A stretch of 64,000 nt of DNA from Virgibacillus_F necropolis_A (GTDB taxonomy: Bacteria; Bacillota; Bacilli; Bacillales; Amphibacillaceae). The first letter of the stretch is position 1. The number at the start of each line of letters is the position of its first letter. The stretch covers positions 1,612,001-1,676,000 of the forward strand of contig NZ_CP084992.1 of NCBI RefSeq assembly GCF_044793635.1. Reading direction: 5' to 3'. Of the stretch, positions 60,354 to 64,000 are shown piece after piece. The translations under genes and the position numbers were made by a program. The notes under the pieces were generated by a model that ran no database searches, had not been told where the DNA came from, and was given only the letters and a program-made list of their open reading frames with translations.

Positions 60354-62738
60354 ATGAACGTGTTAGAAAAAATAAATCAATCGAAGACTATTCAAGAATT
60401 AAAAACATATAATAAAATTGTCGAAAAAATTAATAAAAAAGAGAAACATTTTGAAAGTTTCAGTGATGACCAATTAAGAGATAAAACAATGGAACTTAAA
60501 AAACAATTAAACCAAGGAAAGACAATACACGATATAAAGGTTGATGCATTTGCTACCGTTAGAGAAGCATCTAAACGGGTATTAGGACTCAGGCATTATG
60601 ATGTGCAATTACTAGGAGGATTAGTCCTTTTGAATGGAAATATTGCTGAAATGGCAACTGGTGAAGGAAAGACACTTGTTGGTTCATTAGCTAGTTACCT
60701 TGTAGCCCTTGAAGGTAAAGGAGTACATATCATTACTGTTAATGATTACTTAGCACATCGAGATAAAGAATTAATCGGACAGATTCACGAATTCCTTGGA
60801 CTTTCTGTAGGCCTTAACGTTCCTGGAATAAGCAATTTTGAAAAACAGGAAGCGTATAACTGTGATATTACATATGGTGTTGGAACTGAATTCGGTTTTG
60901 ATTATTTGCGTGACAACATGGTTGGTTCCATACAACAAAAAGTGCAACGCCCCTATCACTATGCAATTATTGACGAAATAGACAGTGTTTTAATTGACGA
61001 AGCAAGAACACCATTAATTGTAGCTGGCAAAGATAAACCGAGTGATAAACTTTACAGTGTATGTGCAAGCGTTGTAAAAGGTCTAAAAGAAGATGTTGAT
61101 TACATATTCGATCGGGAAATGAAAGTTGTTAACTTTAGCGATACAGGGTTAAATAAGTTTGAAAAGATATTTGGTGTGGAAAATTTATTTGATCTAGAAC
61201 ACAGCACATTATTCCACTCACTATTACAGGCGTTACGCGCTCGCACTTTATTTGAGAGAGATGTTGACTATATTGTTGAAAAAGGTGAAGTGCAGCTCGT
61301 CGATATGAACACGGGAAGAGTGATGGAAGGTCGAAGTTTAAGTGATGGTCTTCATCAAGCGATTGAAGCTAAAGAAGGATTAGTAAATACGGATGAAAAT
61401 AAAACACAAGCATCTATCACTATTCAAAACTATTATCGTATGTACCCTCTATTATCAGGGATGACCGGTACCGCTAAAACGGAAGAATCGGAAATCCGAA
61501 AAGTGTACGGTATGGACGTTATAAACATTCCTACAAATAAAGTGAATCAAAGAGAAGACCTGCCAGATATGGTGTTTTTGACGAAAGAACAGAAATATGA
61601 ACACCTAGTAAAAGAAATTAAAAACAGACATAAAATAGGGCAACCTATTCTCATTGGCACCGCTTCAATATTACAATCAGAAACCGTTGCAGAGTACCTG
61701 GAGCAGGAAAACCTCCATTATCAGCTATTAAATGCAAAAAGTGTTAAACAAGAAGCAAGCTTAATTGCATTGGCCGGCCAAAACGGGCAGATAACCATTG
61801 CCACAAATATGGCTGGTCGGGGAACAGATATCCTACTTGGTGAGGGTGTAGTTGAGCTAGGTGGTCTCTATGTAATAGGTACGGAACGAAATGAAAGTAG
61901 ACGAATTGATAATCAATTAAAAGGGCGTTCTGCTAGACAAGGTGACCCAGGATTAACACAGTTTATTGTTTCATTAGAAGATAACCTACCTACTCGCTTC
62001 ATGGCTGATGAGCTTGAGAGGTTAAAACCAAAATTAAAGACAAATAGTGCTGGTGCAGTAAAATCAGCAAATGTACGAAAGTTAGTAGATACCGCCCAGA
62101 AAATTAGTGAAGGCGTGCAATACCAGCAGCGTGAGTATAATTTAAAATTAGAAGATGTTATTAATCAACAGCGTACCGTAATGTATGAATTTAGAGATAG
62201 TATTTTAGAGTCTTCCGAAGTATTAAACCTTTTAGCTAAACAGACCGAGGTCATACCAAATCAAATTATTGATATGCATGTCAATACTGACTCTGAAAAT
62301 TTGCCTGGAGAATGGGATTTACACGAATTAGAAGCTGCATTGAATCAAACTCTAATTACTACAATCTCTTTTGAAGGAAAAGAGCTTGAAACGGTGGAAG
62401 ATATTAAACAATTTGTTAAACCGCATTTCGAAGAACACCTAAAAACACTTCATTCGTATAGTGAAAATGAAGATATAGAGAAAACGGTAAAAGGGTTGGG
62501 ACTATCCGTTCTAGATACATTATGGAAACGTCATTTAGATACGATGAATCAACTAAAAGAAGGTATTGGCATAAGACAGTATCAGCAGGAAGACCCGATA
62601 GAGTTATTTCAAAAAGAAGGATATACACTTTTTGAAACAATGTACCATGAAGTTGAATATCAACTTGGTATTCGATTGAAAGGGCTTATTCAAGGGATAA
62701 TTGATAAACAACAAAAAGATGAATTAATTCAAAACTGA
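60354..62738 (+). CDS. secA2: Accessory Sec system translocase SecA2
   Basis: 794 residues of the SecA family. Walker A ATGEGKTLVGSL, VGTEFGFDYLRDNM, the DEAD-like box IIDEIDSVLIDEARTPLIVAG, TNMAGRGTDILLGEGV and QLKGRSARQGDPG are all present. The protein lacks the C-terminal zinc-binding SecB site of housekeeping SecA and has a variant preprotein cross-linking region, which marks it as the accessory copy. It is followed 21 bases later by slaP, the same order I know from B. anthracis-type S-layer secretion systems. Start ATG 60354 behind AAGGGG. Confidence 0.95.
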   Translation: MNVLEKINQSKTIQELKTYNKIVEKINKKEKHFESFSDDQLRDKTMELKKQLNQGKTIHDIKVDAFATVREASKRVLGLRHYDVQLLGGLVLLNGNIAEMATGEGKTLVGSLASYLVALEGKGVHIITVNDYLAHRDKELIGQIHEFLGLSVGLNVPGISNFEKQEAYNCDITYGVGTEFGFDYLRDNMVGSIQQKVQRPYHYAIIDEIDSVLIDEARTPLIVAGKDKPSDKLYSVCASVVKGLKEDVDYIFDREMKVVNFSDTGLNKFEKIFGVENLFDLEHSTLFHSLLQALRARTLFERDVDYIVEKGEVQLVDMNTGRVMEGRSLSDGLHQAIEAKEGLVNTDENKTQASITIQNYYRMYPLLSGMTGTAKTEESEIRKVYGMDVINIPTNKVNQREDLPDMVFLTKEQKYEHLVKEIKNRHKIGQPILIGTASILQSETVAEYLEQENLHYQLLNAKSVKQEASLIALAGQNGQITIATNMAGRGTDILLGEGVVELGGLYVIGTERNESRRIDNQLKGRSARQGDPGLTQFIVSLEDNLPTRFMADELERLKPKLKTNSAGAVKSANVRKLVDTAQKISEGVQYQQREYNLKLEDVINQQRTVMYEFRDSILESSEVLNLLAKQTEVIPNQIIDMHVNTDSENLPGEWDLHELEAALNQTLITTISFEGKELETVEDIKQFVKPHFEEHLKTLHSYSENEDIEKTVKGLGLSVLDTLWKRHLDTMNQLKEGIGIRQYQQEDPIELFQKEGYTLFETMYHEVEYQLGIRLKGLIQGIIDKQQKDELIQN

Positions 62739-62759
62739 TTAATGTGAGAGGAAGATATT

Positions 62760-63644
62760 ATGTTAGGTTTTACTAAAAAGCAGAAACAAAGCGATACAAC
62801 TAATTCGGTAAATGCGGATGAAGTTATCGGATCTGATAATGGTGAGCAGAGCGAAGAATTAATAGAAACCGAACTATCTCTGTCACCAAACTGGAATATC
62901 CCAAATGAAGATCGGTATGTATACGCATTTCACAATAATGAAAGCCCAAAACTAAAAGTAAATCAAATTTCGCTATATGGAATAGAATTAAATAAGCTTA
63001 AGAATAATAGTTTAGTAGCAACAGCTCTTGTGAAAAATACAATCGGAAAAAGTATTCACTTCGAAAAAGCGTCTATTTTATTATTAGGAGCAAACAAGGA
63101 AATTATTGCCAGAAAGGTATTTGATCTTAAACAAATTGGAACAATACCAACAAATTCAGCACGTCCTTGGAAATTTGCATTTTTACCAGAAGATTTAGTT
63201 GCGGATACAGACTTTGACATGAACACCTGGTCCCTAGCATTTGAAGTGAGGAAAAAACACCAATTGAGTCTTGAGGATTCATGGGAAAAGTCGATTGCTG
63301 AAGAAACAAAAAACAACTTACAAAAAGTAGTAGCTAGTGCTGCACCTTTAAAATCTGGAGAAATAAACTTCATGGGGCTAGAAGCAAAACAAAATGAAAA
63401 TGGCGACTTAGTTGTAACTATATTAATCCGGAATGGTTCTAACAAAAGCATTACGCTAGAAAAAGTACCACTTGGAGTAAAAGATGCAAGTAATGATGAA
63501 ATAGCTAAGGGTGGCTTCAAACTAGATGACTTTGTTGTCAAAGAAAATACAAGTAAACCTTGGTCATTCGTATTTCCATCTGCAGTTATTACGAAAGATG
63601 AAATAGACCTTTCTAAATGGCAGGTTTATGTTATAAAAAGTTAG
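62760..63644 (+). CDS. slaP: Accessory Sec system S-layer assembly protein
   Basis: 294 residues, no signal peptide or membrane segment. Two SLAP-type repeats are visible: about 60-165 (LKVNQISLYGIELNKLKNNSLVATALVKNTIGKSIHFEKASILLLG...ARPWKFAFLPEDL) and about 195-290 (GEINFMGLEAKQNENGDLVVTILIRNGSNKSITLEKVPLGV...SKPWSFVFPSAVI). In B. anthracis SlaP works with SecA2 to secrete S-layer proteins. Directly downstream of secA2 and ending in a terminator, it completes a two-gene operon. The secreted client is not in the window. Confidence 0.9.
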   Translation: MLGFTKKQKQSDTTNSVNADEVIGSDNGEQSEELIETELSLSPNWNIPNEDRYVYAFHNNESPKLKVNQISLYGIELNKLKNNSLVATALVKNTIGKSIHFEKASILLLGANKEIIARKVFDLKQIGTIPTNSARPWKFAFLPEDLVADTDFDMNTWSLAFEVRKKHQLSLEDSWEKSIAEETKNNLQKVVASAAPLKSGEINFMGLEAKQNENGDLVVTILIRNGSNKSITLEKVPLGVKDASNDEIAKGGFKLDDFVVKENTSKPWSFVFPSAVITKDEIDLSKWQVYVIKS

Positions 63645-63673
63645 GTTGGGGTATAATCCTCAACCTAATTTTT
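63641..63673 (+). terminator. Terminator of secA2-slaP
   Basis: TTAGGTTG / CAACCTAA stem with extra G-C pairs around the loop, overlapping the slaP stop codon and followed by TTTTTT. Confidence 0.85.
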
Positions 63674-63711
63674 TATCTGATTCCAACTCGAATACTTCGA
63701 TGGAAAAGGAA

Positions 63712-63747
63712 AAAACCCATGCAGAGAGTTTACACTACATGGGTTTT
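63712..63747 (-). terminator. Terminator of the right-edge gene
   Basis: AAAACCCATG / CATGGGTTTT perfect 10-bp stem, 16-base loop. It serves the minus-strand gene ending at 63755. Confidence 0.85.
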
Positions 63748-63754
63748 ATCTCAT

Positions 63755-64000
63755 TTATTCAATTTTAGATATATACTCAAATGACTCTTGGTTGTCGCTA
63801 AGGGTATATTTAACTTTATTATCACTCGCTGCCCGAATACCAAGTGCAAATGATACATTAATTCTAAACTGACGATACGGATTAATTTCCACCGATATTC
63901 CGTTATCTACCAGTTCCTTTTTACTATATGAAGCGACTACATTATCATCTTCATATACTTCTATATTTTCCACAGTTAATGTTTCATCACTTAGGTTATA
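63755..64000 (-). CDS. Unrecognised protein, N-terminus cut by window edge
   Basis: The frame stays open from 64000 to the stop at 63755: YNLSDETLTVENIEVYED, then DNVVASYSKKELVDNGISVEIN and NVSFALGIRAASDNKVKYTLSDNQE. A GTG at 63973 is in frame but need not be the start, as the frame continues beyond the window. The acidic, Thr/Ser/Asn-rich, beta-strand-like sequence suggests a secreted or surface domain. With SecA2-SlaP next door it might be a client, which is a guess. Confidence 0.55.
   Translation of the reverse strand, partial: YNLSDETLTVENIEVYEDDNVVASYSKKELVDNGISVEINPYRQFRINVSFALGIRAASDNKVKYTLSDNQESFEYISKIE

Overview
The window is low-GC Firmicute DNA from a member of the Bacillaceae. 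The evidence is AT-rich coding sequence, strong AGGAGG ribosome-binding sites, frequent TTG/GTG starts, CcpA-type cre sites, glycerol-phosphate teichoic-acid genes, and a SecA2-SlaP accessory secretion pair. The gene mix suggests the Oceanobacillus/Virgibacillus/Lentibacillus type of halotolerant bacilli, but the species cannot be fixed from the sequence. No rRNA, tRNA, CRISPR array or intact transposase was seen.

Positions 1-33000, almost all on the minus strand, form a carbohydrate-utilisation island. In transcription order, one block has an AraC regulator, a solute-binding lipoprotein, two permeases, a secreted PL8 polysaccharide lyase and a GH35 beta-galactosidase. The next block has an oxidoreductase, a DUF993 aldolase-like protein, two TIM-barrel epimerases, a 2-hydroxyacid dehydrogenase and a DUF2264 protein. 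A GntR/UTRA regulator, agaS and nagA follow. A second transport block (two LplA-like binding proteins, LplB, LplC, a YesL-like protein, an oxidoreductase) is flanked by a ROK kinase and a LacI regulator. The likely scheme is extracellular cleavage of a uronate/hexosamine polymer, oligosaccharide import, exo-hydrolysis, and catabolism of galactose and amino sugars. A frameshifted glycerate kinase and the relic of a second AraC gene show decay in the island.

Positions 34300-42100 hold a sugar-porter permease divergent from galK-galE-galT-galM, followed by a convergent ROK repressor. A shared TTAATTAAGTTAA-like element lies in front of the ROK gene, in the permease/galK gap and in front of the lyase-linked ABC operon. 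This suggests one regulator joins polymer uptake to galactose use. cre sites lie at the last two places. Positions 42100-46000 are accessory: a NERD protein, DUF2922/DUF1659 small proteins, and a HEPN-type protein with a truncated MNT partner. Three intergenic arrays of a 21-bp GATCG-centred repeat (34134, 42145 and 45614) are the most unusual DNA in the window.

Positions 46000-64000 form a cell-envelope region. It has an LCP ligase, two TagO-type phosphosugar transferases, a GDPD phosphodiesterase, a second galE, the TagGH exporter, three CDP-glycerol glycerophosphotransferase genes (one fused to a GT4 glycosyltransferase), a sulfotransferase, TagD, SecA2 and SlaP. Together they suggest a decorated glycerol-phosphate wall polymer next to an S-layer-type secretion system.
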